DNA of 64,000 nt. It comes from Botryococcus braunii. Lineage: Eukaryota; Chlorophyta; Trebouxiophyceae. The notes beneath the pieces were generated by a model. That model worked only from the letters and a program-made list of their open reading frames with translations. It was not told where the DNA came from and searched no databases. The stretch spans positions 198,914-262,913 of the forward strand of contig KV908492.1 of NCBI GenBank assembly GCA_002005505.1. The letters run 5' to 3'. Below, piece by piece: positions 1 through 12,227 of this stretch. The translations under genes were made by a program, and so were the position numbers. Within the stretch, counting starts at the first letter, position 1, and every line of letters starts with the position of its first letter.

Positions 1-257
1 TGAACACTTCTAATTTGAGCACTCATTGAAGTATGTGCACCTCAAAATCCGGTTGCAAAGCGATACAAAAGCATTAAAGATGATGGAACGAAGCTCCGCA
101 TCAATAGTATTATATCTTCCCCATCTGCTTGTGTAGTGAAGTCAAACATCAATAAAATGTTTCAACAATGATAAATTTGGTAATCCATGTGAGGAAGGAG
201 GTAGAAGATGGAGCAAAAAACCTACGTTTTTCAAGTGGTACTTTGTCCATCACACCC

Positions 258-310
258 CTACACCCCCTCCCTCCCTCCCTCCCTCTCTCTCCCCCCTCCG
301 CTCTTGACCA
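258..310. repeat. CCCT-rich microsatellite tract of the unit
   Basis: A CCCT/CTCC-rich low-complexity stretch is present in every copy (again near 9846 and 13508). A C-homopolymer follows about 65 bp later whose length differs between copies. It produces a proline-rich short open frame that I do not regard as a gene. Confidence 0.7.
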
Positions 311-1091
311 TACCATTACCCTTTTTGATTAAACCACTCTCTTCAGCTACAAAGAATCTGCTCCCCCCCCCCCTCCCCCTGTGCGCTACGTACGACTTTC
401 TCCTTTGATGGCCGCTTTAGCTCCATTTGCATTCAATGCGTGAAGGCTGAATTGAAAAGCTAACTTAAATCACCTTCAGCTTGTCTTCTGCAACTTGCTG
501 GCACTCTTGCTTCATGTGTTGAGGCATTTCCATTTCACGGCACGTGCTTGTTTGGTTAGATCCTAATCGACCTCTTTGGCCTGCTTCAATACATGTACTA
601 CATCGTGGCTAGATACTTCTACTTGTGCTGCAATGATTGGCTTGATCCTGCATGTTTCTTATATTGTTTGGTAGTACACCTCGTTGGCACCCATGAGGTG
701 GCCTTTCTTTTAACATATCTGCAGTCTCATGCGCTATACCCTCGTCCATAAGATGTCGCCTACCGGACCAGGGTCGGTCACCACCTGAATCATCATCACT
801 TGATCTCCCCCGTGAATTGTCTAAGACCTTGTAGGGGCTGGTTTCCTTATCATGTTAATCGCGCTTGACGTTTAAGGTGTTGAAGACCCAGAGCTCTGGC
901 GTGCTATATAGCCAAGACACCACTGCAAGCGCAACGACGTATATACGAGGATCCTCAAGGTAGTACATCCCAGCCTCCACACACACATGTGTTGAGTGCT
1001 GGACTTCAATAAGTAATGTGGGTACCCTGGGGTACCCCACGTGACGCACGGGCCCCATGACTATTTTTAAACCCTAGCTCCCCTACCCTTC

Positions 1092-1792
1092 TGTAAAAGG
1101 TTATGGGCAGTGGCGTATCCTGTAAGCAAGCAGACAGGTCGTAAGTTCGTGCCTCTCCAGCTACAGTCCTTGACGACTGTCTGCTCTTTAGACACATGCA
1201 ACTGCATGGACAAGACTGGCATCCTTATGTGCCCAGTATCTTTCCAAACCAGTTCCGTTACATGTTGATCTGTCAATGAGCATCTACACACGGATAAGCT
1301 CCTGACGGCTGAAAGCAAGTACCTTCCTATACTCAATCAAGACTCCGTCCCTTAGCTGTTTGGGAGACTTGATTGTCCACTAAGATGGTTCACTTACAAA
1401 CAAGCAATCAAACATGAACACATTACCAATACACACCCTGAGTCACCGCACCTGTAAGCAAGCAGACAGGTCGTAAGTTCGTGCCTCTCCAGCTACAGTC
1501 CTTGACGACTGTCTGCTCTTTAGACACATGCAACTGCATGGACAAGACTGGCATCCTTATGTGCCCAGTATCTTTCCAAACCAGTTGCTCGACTATGCGG
1601 TGATCGCAGCTTTAATAGTCCTTTCACACTAACGCGTAATCTAAATCAGATTGTACCTTATGTTCGAAATAGACCTCATCCGAACGTGTCTTGAGGTACC
1701 TTATGTGGATAGTGGACCCGTATCCTAATAATGTACATTTGAAGATCACCTAAAGCACAAGGCATTCTATAATGTATGTTCACAACTCAACA
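1092..1792 (-). mobile_element. Family X copia LTR, copy 1
   Basis: A 701-bp LTR; in element orientation it begins TGTTGAG and ends TTTTACA. It is preceded on the internal side by a polypurine tract (AAGGGGAAG, complement of 1793-1801). The outer flank is CCTTC, the target duplication seen complete in copy 3. Inside is a 133-bp direct repeat whose second copy lies at the U5 end. The same LTR occurs at 10673, 14338, 24523, 34430, 51689 and, divergent, at 57368. Confidence 0.93.
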
Positions 1793-2538
1793 CTTCCCCT
1801 TGCCTGCATGCTTTATGTGTATCTTCTCAAACCTAGTGAATCACGATGACCAACAAACACGGGCTTAGCAAGTGGCTTGGTCATAATGTCAGCCACATTT
1901 CGAGCAGATTCTACATATAGGATATCTACCTGCCCAAGTGCCATAGCTTCCCTAGCATAGTGGAAGCTTACTGCAACATGCTTTGTGAATTTGGAATAAA
2001 GGGGGTTCCGTAAATTGGAAATGTATCCTTGGTTGTCACAGAAAATTTTGACTCTCCAAGGTGCAGCTCCAATCTCTTCCAAGAAGCCCCTAAGCCAGTT
2101 GGCTTCCTTCACAATATGGCCGGCTGCCATAAACTCGGCTTGCACAGTTGAGGTAGCAACTGAGCTCTGCTTCTTGCTTCCCCAAACCACGGCACTACCA
2201 TAGACTGATAGAACATAGCCAGTGGTGGAATACCTGTGGTCCAGGTCCCCAGCATAGTCGGCATCAACATAGCCTTCTAGCTCAGGCCCCTTTCCACCCA
2301 GAGTAAGAGCTAATTCTCTCGTATCTCTCAAGTAGTTCAGCACTCGAATGGCCTCATTCCAGTGTGAGGTAGTGGGTGTCATTCTATACCTTGACAACAC
2401 TCCAACAGCCTGAGAAATGTCAGGCCGGGTCGTATTGGCAATATATAGCAACGATCCAATCAACTCACAGTCCCGATGACCAGGTGGCAGTGGGGTACCT
2501 GCCCCATGTGACAAACCATCCGAGGACTCGGGTCTGCT
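1793..2538 (-). pseudogene. Family X copia RT/RNase H fragment, copy 1 (3' part)
   Basis: The C-terminal end of a Ty1/copia polyprotein next to its 3' LTR. Recognisable RNase H features are YVDADYAGDLDHR, the STTGYV segment, CDNQGYISNLRNPLYSKFTKH, and the closing ARNVADIMTKPLAK motif typical of copia polyproteins. The reading frame (stop at 1813) is open but runs into the gypsy LTR at 2539; the fragment resumes at 8458. Compared with the fuller X4 copy (35151-36971), everything upstream of the SMSCTPKIDAL segment is missing, so it is a dead 3' fragment. Confidence 0.9.
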
Positions 2539-2886
2539 TGTAGCGATCGGGAAGATAGGCTCGAGGATCGAGGCCTCGTATCGATCAGCGATCCGGAACA
2601 ATCCGATAGAACCGAGGCTGTACATCGGTGGTCCGAACTGGGCGTGGGTCCCCAGGCAGGTCCTGATGGTCTCGAGGCTCTGGTGCCTCGGGGTTGACAA
2701 TCCCGAGGCATAGCGGAGCTCTCGAGGGGATTTCCGGAGGGCTCGAGGCTGGAGGCCGAGCTATATAAAGGGAAATCCCTAGGCGAAGGGTCATTCCTTG
2801 CCGAACCTATAATAATATCATTAAGAGAGTGACTTCGATTGCCTATTGATTACTTAATTGTTTAATTGACTCCCGCTGGTGTTACA
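2539..2886 (+). repeat. G1 5' LTR
   Basis: 348 bp, TG...CA termini, with a TATA-like CTATATAAAG near 2760-2770 that probably positions the promoter, since it lies in the 3' half ahead of the primer-binding site. It matches the 3' LTR at 8105-8452 with no difference noticed. Confidence 0.93.
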
Positions 2887-2889
2887 GCT

Positions 2890-2903
2890 TGGTATCGGCG
2901 AGC
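2890..2903 (+). promoter_or_regulatory. G1 primer-binding site
   Basis: TGGTATCGGCGAGC lies 3 bp inside the 5' LTR. Starting with TGG, it can pair with the CCA end of a tRNA whose acceptor reads ...CUCGCCGAUACCA. It resembles but is not identical to the common initiator-Met site TGGTATCAGAGC. The same TGGTATCGGCGAG core follows the LTR of G3 and G3'. Confidence 0.7.
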
Positions 2904-2949
2904 TAGGTGCTCGTGCGATTGTTGTTTAATCCGTTAATTGTAAGTCACA

Positions 2950-5049
2950 ATGGCTGATTACGATGATATGATGGTGGACGATGGGGGACTTGGAGCCGAA
3001 GCTGGGGGGCTTGGTGGGGCTCCGGAAGTTCCGCCAGGGAACCCCGTTGGGCATGACGTAAACGCCATGCTTGGGCAGGTGGTTGGCCTGATGGCCCAGG
3101 TTGTTCAATCAAGCAACAGGACAAATGAGACCATGATGGCTCACATAGAGGCCGAAAGGGAGGCTCGGGAAGCCGACCGCCGCGAGCGTGAGGCTCGTGA
3201 AGGGCCTCGAGGTAAGACATTTTCGCCAAATGTCGGGAAAATCAAGGAGTTTTTGGGATTCTCCAGTGATATGTCTCCAAGGGAGTGGTTAAGCCACGCC
3301 AAGACGAGATTTTCGTCTCCAACCTCGGGGGTTGAGGAAGACGATCAGGTAAGGCGGGCTGCAGCTAGCCTGGCTGGTCCGGCCTTGGTCCAATGGAATA
3401 ATTCCATCAAGGGTGGAGATGTGCTTACATGGGGGATGCTTGAAAATTTCCTGTTGACCCATTACGGACGAATGGAGGATCCTGAGGTCCTTTTACAGTA
3501 GTTGGATAAGCTGACGCTTGCATCGACGCAAGGTAGCATTTCCACATATGTTTCGAAATTTGTTACCATTTTGGCCAGGCTGGGGATGGACCGTCCCAAT
3601 CGGGAGAACATCCATGCGTTTTTGAAGGGGCTGCCTACCCACATTGGGGTCCAAATGCGCCTTAAATTTGCAGGGGAGCCTGACAAGCCGTTGCAGGCTT
3701 ACATTGATGCATTGTGCCTTCTGCCTGATTATGAGGTGAAGCAGGCCCCAAAGGACACTGGTCAAGGGCCCAGTGGGGTACGTGCAGGCCAGAGGGGCCA
3801 CCACGATGGCCATCATGGGGGTGGTCGCACACGCAATCACCCCGTGAAGAATGGAAGGGTCAAGAAGTTGCCCTTCAAGCCGTCCCATGAGGGAAAAGAT
3901 AAGAGGAAGTCACTTCCTCAGTGTTGGGCATGTGGCAAGTTTGGCCACAAAAGCAATAGCCCAGATTGTCCATCAAAAAAGAAATCGCCCTCGTCATCGG
4001 TAAGTCCCCACATTACTCCCAGGAAGAGGAAACGTGTACCGTTTGATCCGTTGACAACTGCAGAGGAACCGTTGCAATCTGCCATGAAGCCTGCCAGGTT
4101 GTATGCCTGCTCAGGGTTAGACCCTGACGTGTCAGAGCCCAAGGTGGGGCGTCTGACAATGATGGTGCGGGCAGGGCTCAAAGGGCGGCAACGGCAATTG
4201 AAGTGTCTGTTTGATGGAGGTGCCACATCATGTTTTATATCGCGCCGTATAGTCCAAGAGATGGGGCTCAAATCCCATGAAATGGGGGAACGGCAGATTA
4301 AACTTCCTGATGGCAGCCTAACCAGTAGTACAGAATTTGCTTCAGTTGCATTGCAGTTTAGTCAGGTTCCAACGACGGTGGTGGTACCTTGCATTGTGGC
4401 TCCATTAGAGAGCTTAGAGGTAATTTTGGGTGACCCCTGGATGCAAGAACATGACGTGGTGATGAGCTATCCAGCTCGTACCATTACTCTGACAATTAAT
4501 GGGGACCCAGTGGTACTTACACCAGACACGTGTTCCACACCTCCTGTGGCAGTAATTAACGCGGTGCAGGCAAGAAGGGCAATTCGAAAAGGAGCCCTTG
4601 GGGTCTTGGTGCAGCCTGACCTCCTGTCCGCGGTTGGGGCAGATGATGTAATTAAGCTTGATGATCCAAATGTTGCCAATTTGTTGAAGGAATTTCATGA
4701 TGTTTTTCCTGATGAATTGCCTTCTCAATTGCCTCCTGATAGGGGAGTAACCCATGCGATTCCCATTCCAGATGGACAGGTTCCCCCTGTCAAGGCAATG
4801 TACAGGTTGTCTCCCGTGGAGCGGGAGGAAGTGACCAAAACATTGCAAGAGCTATTGGAAAAAGGGTTTATTGAACCCAGTTCTTCCAATTTTGCGAGTC
4901 CAATTCTGTTTGTGAAAAAGAAAGATGGGACTCTGAGGATGGTAATTGATTACAGGGGTGTAAACAGATTGACTCTGAAAAATAAATTTCCACTTCCACG
5001 AATTGATGATTTGCTTGATCAATTGTCTGGTGCTAACGTGTTTTCTTGA
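2950..5049 (+). pseudogene. G1 gag-protease-RT N-terminus
   Basis: Starts at the ATG at 2950, shortly after the primer-binding site. The gag (retrotransposon capsid) region spans roughly 3220-3750. A zinc knuckle [16 protein letters not shown] has a long H-C spacing (CX2CX4HX6C). An aspartic-protease motif [10 protein letters not shown] follows, where G replaces the usual S/T after the catalytic Asp. The RT begins at about 4850 ([22 protein letters not shown]). An in-frame TAG at 3499-3501 interrupts gag; the frame continues without shift, so it is either a nonsense mutation (a CAG/CAA codon is plausible) or a readthrough stop. The frame closes at 5049 because about 5 bp are missing just before the DLLSGYHQIR segment. 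Confidence 0.9.
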
Positions 5050-7591
5050 TCTGCTTTCGGGGTACCATCAGATCAGGATCACGGATGAAGATGTACCGAA
5101 GACTGCATTTCGTACGCCACAAGGCCTTTTCCAGTTTAAGGTATTGCCTTTTGGGTTGACTAATGCCCCAGCTACCTTTCAAGCTGTCATGAATAAAGTC
5201 CTCGCCCCTCTTCTTGGCAAGTGCGTGGTTGTCTATATGGACGACATTCTTGTCTTTAGTAAGAATCGAGAGGAACATGTCGAGCATTTGCGTGCAGTTT
5301 TGGCCCTTTTGAGGGAACACCAACTGTTTTGCAAGTTGAAGAAGTGCGCTTTCTTCATGCACGAGGTCGCTTTTCTGGGACACCTGGTCAGTGGGGCAGG
5401 CGTGCGGGCGGACCCCGCAAAGGTTAAGGCAGTTATGGATTGGCCTTCTCCACGAAATGTTCACGATCTTCGTTGCTTTCTGGGATTAACTAACTATTTC
5501 AGAAAGTTCATCCAAGGTTACGCCTCTATGTCACGGTGTTTGACTAATCTGTTCAAAAAGGGCGTCGCCTGGCGTTGGTCTGAGGAATGCGCAGCGAATT
5601 TCACGAGGTTGAAATCTGCGTTGGCATCCGCGTCTATACTCCGCATCCCTGATTTAAATCGGCCCTTTGAGGTAATCTGCGACGCGTCTGGTTTCGCCCT
5701 GGGCGCAGTTCTTCTTCAAGAAGGTGCCCCCGTCGCTTTTGAGTCACGTGCTATGACTCCTGCAGAGCAGAATTACCCGGTTGGCGAGCAGGAACTCCTT
5801 GCTGTTGTGCATGCACTCACTCTTTGGAGGTGTTACCTCGAAGGAGTGCATTTCCGTGTTATCACAGACCACAACCCCAATACTTTCTTGCCTACCATGC
5901 ACACCCTTTCTCGTCGTCAAGCTCGTTGGAGCGAGTTTCTTCAACGTTTTGACTTTGAGTGGCAATATCGACCGGGGCGTACTAATTGTGCTGATCCTCT
6001 CTCTCGCCGGCCTGCGCTCCTCAGTAGTATCCGCACAGCTTTGCGCTCTGCGTCTAAGGGGGGGAGGCAGCAGGAGGGGGCTCCATCTCAAGGTCCTGGC
6101 ATCTTGCAAAGTTGGAGTTGGGGCACACCCGAGTTGATTGAGAAGCTACAAGTAGTCGAGCTTCCGGATGATGACAAAACTGAAGGGTTGTTTAAAGAAA
6201 ATGGGCTGTGGTGGTTCAAAGGGAATGATGGCGTCCACCGCGCATATGTGCCACAAGGGCAAGGGATTCGGGAAGAAGTCATTGCGGCTTTCCATGACCG
6301 AGAGATTGCCGGGCACTTCGGAGTGAGAAAAACCTTGAAGGCGGTGCAACGAGGATTTTATTGGCCAAAGATGGACCAAGAGGTTCAACGGTATGTTTCC
6401 TCGTGTGACTCCTGCCAGAGGAATAAGCCTCTCGTAGGAAGGCCACAAGGTGTGCACACTCCCCTTCCCATCGCGGACACCCCTTGGGAGAGCGTTTCCA
6501 TGGATTTTGTGACTGCTTTGCCTCGTTCGAAGAAGGGACATGATGCAGTACTTGTGGTGGTGGACCGTTTTACTAAGATGGTGAAGTTCATTCCCACTAC
6601 GATAACGGTGACGGCCGAGGGTGCGGCGCGCTTGTTCTTTGATAATGTCTTTCGCACGATGGGCATGCCGAAAGAGATCATATCAGACCGTGACCCGCGT
6701 TTTACGGGTAAGTTCTTCAGGGCGCTCTGTAAACTAATGGGGACAAAGCAAAGTTTCTCGTCAGCTTTTCATCCTCAGAGTGATGGACAGACTGAGAGGA
6801 CTAACCGGGTGTTGGAAGATGCATTGCGGCACTTTGTGGCTCCCGACGGGACTGATTGGGATGAGCATTTGTCATCCATTGAGTTTGCCGTGAACAATGC
6901 TTATCAGGAATCCACACAAAACACACCCTTCTACCTCAATTATGGTAGGCATCCAAGAGTCCCCGGGCACCCAGAATTCCCTTCAAAGGTGCCTGAAGCG
7001 CAAGGATTTGAAGAACGTTATCAGCAGCTATGGAAAAGAGCCAAACAGTGCTTGCAAGCTGCGGTGGATAGGCAAAAGGCCTACGTGGATAAACACAGAG
7101 TTCCCATGTCATTTGTCGAAGGTGAACAAGTGTTATTGGCTACTAAGAATGCTCAGCCAAAGAATGTGTTGGGAAAGAAGCTCTTGCCTAAATGGATGGG
7201 TCCTTTCACGATTGTGGGGAAAGTGAATGAAGTGGCGTATCGCCTTGATCTTCCAGAGACCCTCAAATGGCATAATGTTTTCCACGTCTCTTTACTCAGG
7301 AAATACATTGATGGGGGTCGTGTGCAACCTCCCCCGCTGCCGGAGATCGTGGCGGGCGAACCTGAGTACCATGTTGAGAAGGTGTTGGCACACCGACTCG
7401 TGGGACGAAACATGGAGTTCCTGATCAAATGGAAGGGATATGCACAGGAACATAACAGCTGGGAACCAGCTGTGGCTATTTTAGAAAACTGTGAGAATTT
7501 GGTCAATGAATATTGGAGTCAGTCAGGGACTCGGCCGACAGGGTCTGCGCACGGTCGCGTACGTGGCAGGACTGGGCGCCCAACCCAGTGA
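5050..7591 (+). pseudogene. G1 RT-RNase H-integrase-chromodomain
   Basis: Continuation of the polyprotein after the frameshift, then an open frame to TGA at 7591. RT has DLLSGYHQIRI and the YMDD catalytic box (near 5234). RNase H begins with FEVICDASGFALGAVL. Integrase has the HHCC finger (HFGV... CDSC), then the catalytic triad in SMDFVTAL, SDRDPRF and QTERTNRVLED. A canonical chromodomain (YHVEKVLAHR ... FLIKWKGY ... NSWEP, about 7360-7480) ends the protein; in chromoviruses such domains are thought to direct integration to modified chromatin. Only the upstream frameshift disrupts it. Confidence 0.93.
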
Positions 7592-8104
7592 GGAGGCTGC
7601 GCGGGGCTATCCCCGGGGCCACAGGGGCACCTGAAACTCACCTGTCTGGAAGGCCTTGAGGTAACTTGACCAGTTACCCACGTTTGTTTTTAAATCCAAA
7701 TTGCTCAGAGAGACAGTTACCTAGCACTCTGAATAGACTGCAGGGATAGCCGTTGGGCCGAGAGTAACCAATCTCTCATCGATGCTGATGCAAGTGAAGT
7801 TTTGGCAAAAGGGGACGCCCTCGAGCTAATTCGACACGGTTGCTAGCATGCTACCTTTTGTATGCACACTACAGGGTAAGTACAGAATGGCTATACATGC
7901 CATTGATGGATATTTAAGGTTGTGCTAATGGTCCCCCAGGCAATGGTAAGTCCTGGAGTACAACCCCTGACCGTCCCGCGTTTGGAAGATTTTCCTGCGG
8001 GCATAATGTTGTAGAGCGAGTGTGGAGCTCTATCAGGACTGCGTTCAGTGACCAATGATTGTTTCCAGTTGCCGAGGGCGGCAACCCTCTTGGTGGGGAG
8101 GAGC
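7592..8104 (+). other. G1 3' noncoding region with polypurine tract
   Basis: About 510 bp between the pol stop and the 3' LTR with no coding signal. The purine-rich GGTGGGGAGGAG just before the LTR (near 8093-8104) is the likely plus-strand priming polypurine tract. Confidence 0.75.
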
Positions 8105-8452
8105 TGTAGCGATCGGGAAGATAGGCTCGAGGATCGAGGCCTCGTATCGATCAGCGATCCGGAACAATCCGATAGAACCGAGGCTGTACATCGGTGGTCC
8201 GAACTGGGCGTGGGTCCCCAGGCAGGTCCTGATGGTCTCGAGGCTCTGGTGCCTCGGGGTTGACAATCCCGAGGCATAGCGGAGCTCTCGAGGGGATTTC
8301 CGGAGGGCTCGAGGCTGGAGGCCGAGCTATATAAAGGGAAATCCCTAGGCGAAGGGTCATTCCTTGCCGAACCTATAATAATATCATTAAGAGAGTGACT
8401 TCGATTGCCTATTGATTACTTAATTGTTTAATTGACTCCCGCTGGTGTTACA
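8105..8452 (+). repeat. G1 3' LTR
   Basis: A 348-bp partner of the 5' LTR, followed by the target duplication CTGCT. Confidence 0.93.
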
Positions 8453-8457
8453 CTGCT

Positions 8458-8565
8458 GCTAGCCACGAAGTCCTTGGACATGGGGGTATCAACCACACGC
8501 CCATCATCAGCAACACCAAACTTTTCCACCAGAGCATCAATCTTGGGAGTGCAACTCATGGAAAT
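8458..8565 (-). pseudogene. Family X copia fragment, copy 1 (5' part)
   Basis: Continuation of the 1793-2538 fragment beyond the G1 insertion. It encodes the SMSCTPKIDALVEKFGV and DTPMSKDFVASS segments that lie between RT and RNase H in X4. The copia sequence stops at about 8565 and joins directly to unit sequence (CTCGCGCC...). That junction is shared with tandem copy 2. Confidence 0.88.
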
Positions 8566-9589
8566 CTCGCGCCTTGGGCACATGCAGGAGTGGTGAAGAC
8601 GCAAGCCATAGAGAAGGGTAGCCCAACTACAACCGGTCAGTCTTGGGTCCGCTTGCATTTACTTTTAAATTAAAAGTAAACAAAGTCTTTGTGTGGGAGT
8701 GGAGGAAACGTGCGTGGAGGAGGATGGTGGGGTACCGGATGTTGGCTCCGTTGTAGCAGATCCAGGGTTAAGTTACGAATCACGGCTTTTCAGCACTTTT
8801 CGGTTCCACATTTGGAGCTACAGTTTAGTAAGTATGCATTTTCAATGTGGTGGGCTGGCTTTATTTGAGGCTTCACTCCTTGTTAGAGGCGAGGTTGGGC
8901 AGACGGGCCCGGCAATGCTATTTGTCTGATGGGGGACCGGGCTTAAAGCATGTGGGTTCGAGCGTGCCTAAGTGAAGGAACTCAGATTTTGGGGGCCTTT
9001 GGTTGCTTGCGCAATACTACGTTCAATAGTTAAAACCAGCAAAGTTCCAGTTTGCGCAACGAAAATATACTTACTTAGGGACTATTTAACGCTTTTGGCA
9101 AAGAAGGACACTTCGTAATGAGTCTGCGGACCAGCTGCAAACCCATTGCACTTATTTATTTGGCGGAGTGAAGGGGTTTTTGCATGGATAGCCGAAGACC
9201 CGACTTTCGCTATATCCCGATTTTCGTCGGGCACACACATTCAAACGTCCAGAACGTAACGTATTAATATTTTAATTTGTTATTATTCTTAAATACCAAA
9301 AGCTTGAATCAGGTGCTGCTCTACATTGGGGATGGAAGACTCGTTTTAGGAGCGATGTCTTTGCCCAGTGTGGGCCGTTGAGCCATGCAACTTCCGATGC
9401 CGGACATTCTTTCGTATTATAAACTATTAATTTATTATTGCTCTGCAAGTGGGGTGGCAAACTTTGGCATTGAGATTTCCGTATGCCGTCGAATCGGACA
9501 TGGGGATGCTAGTTGCGTCAGGCGTCCGAAGGATTCTCATTGTATTTCTGGTCATACCCTGGTTCCGTCTTGATTTTAAGTTTTGAAAA
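8566..9589. other. Noncoding part of the tandem unit
   Basis: About 1 kb without a supportable gene. A 9-bp inverted repeat, TTACTTTTA / TAAAAGTAA with a 3-nt spacer, sits at 8659-8679 and recurs in copies 2 and 3. The rest is unique-looking sequence repeated near-identically at 12228-13251 and, in part, at 15187-15786. Confidence 0.7.
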
Positions 9590-10672
9590 CTTCTAATTTG
9601 AGCACTCATTGAAGTATGTGCACCTCAAAATCCGGTTGCAAAGCGATACAAAAGCATTAAAGATGATGGAACGAAGCTCCGCATCAATAGTATTATATCT
9701 TCCCCATCTGCTTGTGTAGTGAAGTCAAACATCAATAAAACGTTTCAACAATGATAAATTTGGTAATCCATGTGAGGAAGGAGGTAGAAGATGGAGCAAA
9801 AAACCTACGTTTTTCAAGTGGTACTTTGTCCATCACACCCCTACACCCCCTCCCTCCCTCCCTCCCTCTCTCTCCCCCCTCCGCTCTTGACCATACCATT
9901 ACCCTTTTTGATTAAACCACCCTCTTCAGCTACAAAGAATCTGCTCCCCCCCCCTCCCCCTGTGCGCTACGTACGACTTTCTCCTTTGATGGCGGCTTTA
10001 GCTCCATTTGCATTCAATGCGTGAAGGCTGAATTGAAAAGCTAACTTAAATCACCTTCAGCTTGTCTTCTGCAACTTGCTGGCACTCTTGCTTCATGTGT
10101 TGAGGCATTTCCATTTCACGGCACGTGCTTGTTTGGTTAGATCCTAATCGACCTCTTTGGCCTGCTTCAATACATGTACTACATCGTGGCTAGATACTTC
10201 TACTTGTGCTGCAATGATTGGCTTGATCCTGCATGTTTCTTATATTGTTTGGTAGTACACCTCGTTGGCACCCATGAGGTGGCCTTTCTTTTAACATATC
10301 TGCAGTCTCATGCGCTATACCCTCGTCCATAAGATGTCGCCTACTGGACCAGGGTCGGTCACCACCTGAATCATCATCACTTGATCTCCCCCGTGAATTG
10401 TCTAAGACCTTGTAGGGGCTGGTTTCCTTATCATGTTAATCGCGCTTGACGTTTAAGGTGTTGAAGACCCAGAGCTCTGGCGTGCTATATAGCCAAGACA
10501 CCACTGCAAGCGCAACGACGTATATACGAGGATCCTCAAGGTAGTACATCCCAGCCTCCACACACACATGTGTTGAGTGCTGGACTTCAATAAGTAATGT
10601 GGGTACCCTGGGGTACCCCACGTGACGCACGGGCCCCATGACTATTTTTAAACCCTAGCTCCCCTACCCTTC

Positions 10673-11373
10673 TGTAAAAGGTTATGGGCAGTGGCGTATC
10701 CTGTAAGCAAGCAGACAGGTCGTAAGTTCGTGCCTCTCCAGCTACAGTCCTTGACGACTGTCTGCTCTTTAGACACATGCAACTGCATGGACAAGACTGG
10801 CATCCTTATGTGCCCAGTATCTTTCCAAACCAGTTCCGTTACATGTTGATCTGTCAATGAGCATCTACACACGGATAAGCTCCTGACGGCTGAAAGCAAG
10901 TACCTTCCTATACTCAATCAAGACTCCGTCCCTTAGCTGTTTGGGAGACTTGATTGTCCACTAAGATGGTTCACTTACAAACAAGCAATCAAACATGAAC
11001 ACATTACCAATACACACCCTGAGTCACCGCACCTGTAAGCAAGCAGACAGGTCGTAAGTTCGTGCCTCTCCAGCTACAGTCCTTGACGACTGTCTGCTCT
11101 TTAGACACATGCAACTGCATGGACAAGACTGGCATCCTTATGTGCCCAGTATCTTTCCAAACCAGTTGCTCGACTATGCGGTGATCGCAGCTTTAATAGT
11201 CCTTTCACACTAACGCGTAATCTAAATCAGATTGTACCTTATGTTCGAAATAGACCTCATCCGAACGTGTCTTGAGGTACCTTATGTGGATAGTCAACCC
11301 GTATCCTAATAATGTACATTTGAAGATCACCTAAAGCACAAGGCATTCTATAATGTATGTTCACAACTCAACA
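10673..11373 (-). mobile_element. Family X copia LTR, copy 2
   Basis: 701 bp with the same CCTTC outer flank and internal 133-bp repeat as copy 1. The polypurine tract follows on the internal side. Confidence 0.92.
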
Positions 11374-12227
11374 CTTCCCCTTGCCTGCATGCTTTATGTG
11401 TATCTTCTCAAACCTAGTGAATCACGATGACCAACAAACACGGGCTTAGCAAGTGGCTTGGTCATAATGTCAGCCACATTTCGAGCAGATTCTACATATA
11501 GGATATCTACCTGCCCAAGTGCCATAGCTTCCCTAGCATAGTGGAAGCTTACTGCAACATGCTTTGTGAATTTGGAATAAAGGGGGTTCCGTAAATTGGA
11601 AATGTATCCTTGGTTGTCACAGAAAACTTTGACTCTCCAAGGTGCAGCTCCAATCTCTTCCAAGAAGCCCCTAAGCCAGTTGGCTTCCTTCACAATATGG
11701 CCGGCTGCCATAAACTCGGCTTGCACAGTTGAGGTAGCAACTGAGCTCTGCTTCTTGCTTCCCCAAACCACGGCACTACCATAGACTGATAGAACATAGC
11801 CAGTGGTGGAATACCTGTGGTCCAGGTCCCCAGCATAGTCGGCATCAACATAGCCTTCTAGCTCAGGCCCCTTTCCACCCAGAGTAAGAGCTAATTCTCT
11901 CGTATCTCTCAAGTAGTTCAGCACTCGAATGGCCTCATTCCAGTGTGAGGTAGTGGGTGTCATTCTATACCTTGACAACACTCCAACAGCCTGAGAAATG
12001 TCAGGCCGGGTCGTATTGGCAATATATAGCAACGATCCAATCAACTCACAGTCCCGATGACCAGGTGGCAGTGGGGTACCTGCCCCATGTGACAAACCAT
12101 CCGAGGACTCGGGTCTGCTGCTAGCCACGAAGTCCTTGGACATGGGGGTATCAACCACACGCCCATCATCAGCAACACCAAACTTTTCCACCAGAGCATC
12201 AATCTTGGGAGTGCAACTCATGGAAAT
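11374..12227 (-). pseudogene. Family X copia RT/RNase H fragment, copy 2
   Basis: The same truncated copia 3' end as in copy 1, here contiguous because G1 is absent. The stop is at 11394. The frame runs through DTPMSKDFVASS, the ELIGSLLYIANTTRPDISQAVG segment, YVDADYAGDLDHR, the CDNQG box and NVADIMTKPLA. It ends at the SMSCTPKIDAL segment, where copia joins unit sequence at about 12227, so the N-terminal RT, integrase and gag are gone. Confidence 0.9.

Larger units (their letters stand above)
2539..8452 (+). mobile_element. Gypsy element G1 (chromovirus-type), full length, young
   Basis: A complete Ty3/gypsy element of 5914 bp with two 348-bp LTRs (TGTAGCG...TGTTACA) that look identical by eye. 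It is flanked by a perfect 5-bp target duplication CTGCT (2534-2538 and 8453-8457). The empty site is preserved in tandem copy 2 near 12114. Domain order is gag, protease, RT, RNase H, integrase, chromodomain. Two lesions, a TAG at 3499 and a ~5-bp deletion near 5047, break the polyprotein, so this copy is probably not autonomous despite its youth. Confidence 0.95.
1..9589. repeat. Tandem 3.66-kb unit, copy 1 (split by gypsy G1)
   Basis: The segment starting near 7 recurs at 9590 and 13252 with almost no differences. Copy 1 is 9583 bp from its anchor to the next one. Removing the G1 insertion plus its 5-bp target duplication leaves about 3664 bp, matching the 3662 bp of copy 2. Apart from the copia LTR and its attached internal piece, the unit (1-1091 and 8566-9589) shows no convincing coding sequence, only short shadow reading frames and a pyrimidine-rich tract. 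Its origin is unknown; the left end of the array may lie outside the window. Confidence 0.9.

Noticed and set aside
208..408. Proline-rich 66-aa frame repeated in all three units
   Set aside because: Translation of a CCCT-rich microsatellite; its length varies with a C homopolymer and no homologous domain is recognisable.
3499..3501. Programmed readthrough of the G1 gag TAG
   Set aside because: Possible, but the stop lies inside the capsid-like region, not at a gag/pol boundary, and the copy has another lesion; a nonsense mutation is simpler.
8954..8963. GGGTTCGAGC resembling a tRNA/SINE B box
   Set aside because: No convincing A box or cloverleaf around it; short match expected by chance.
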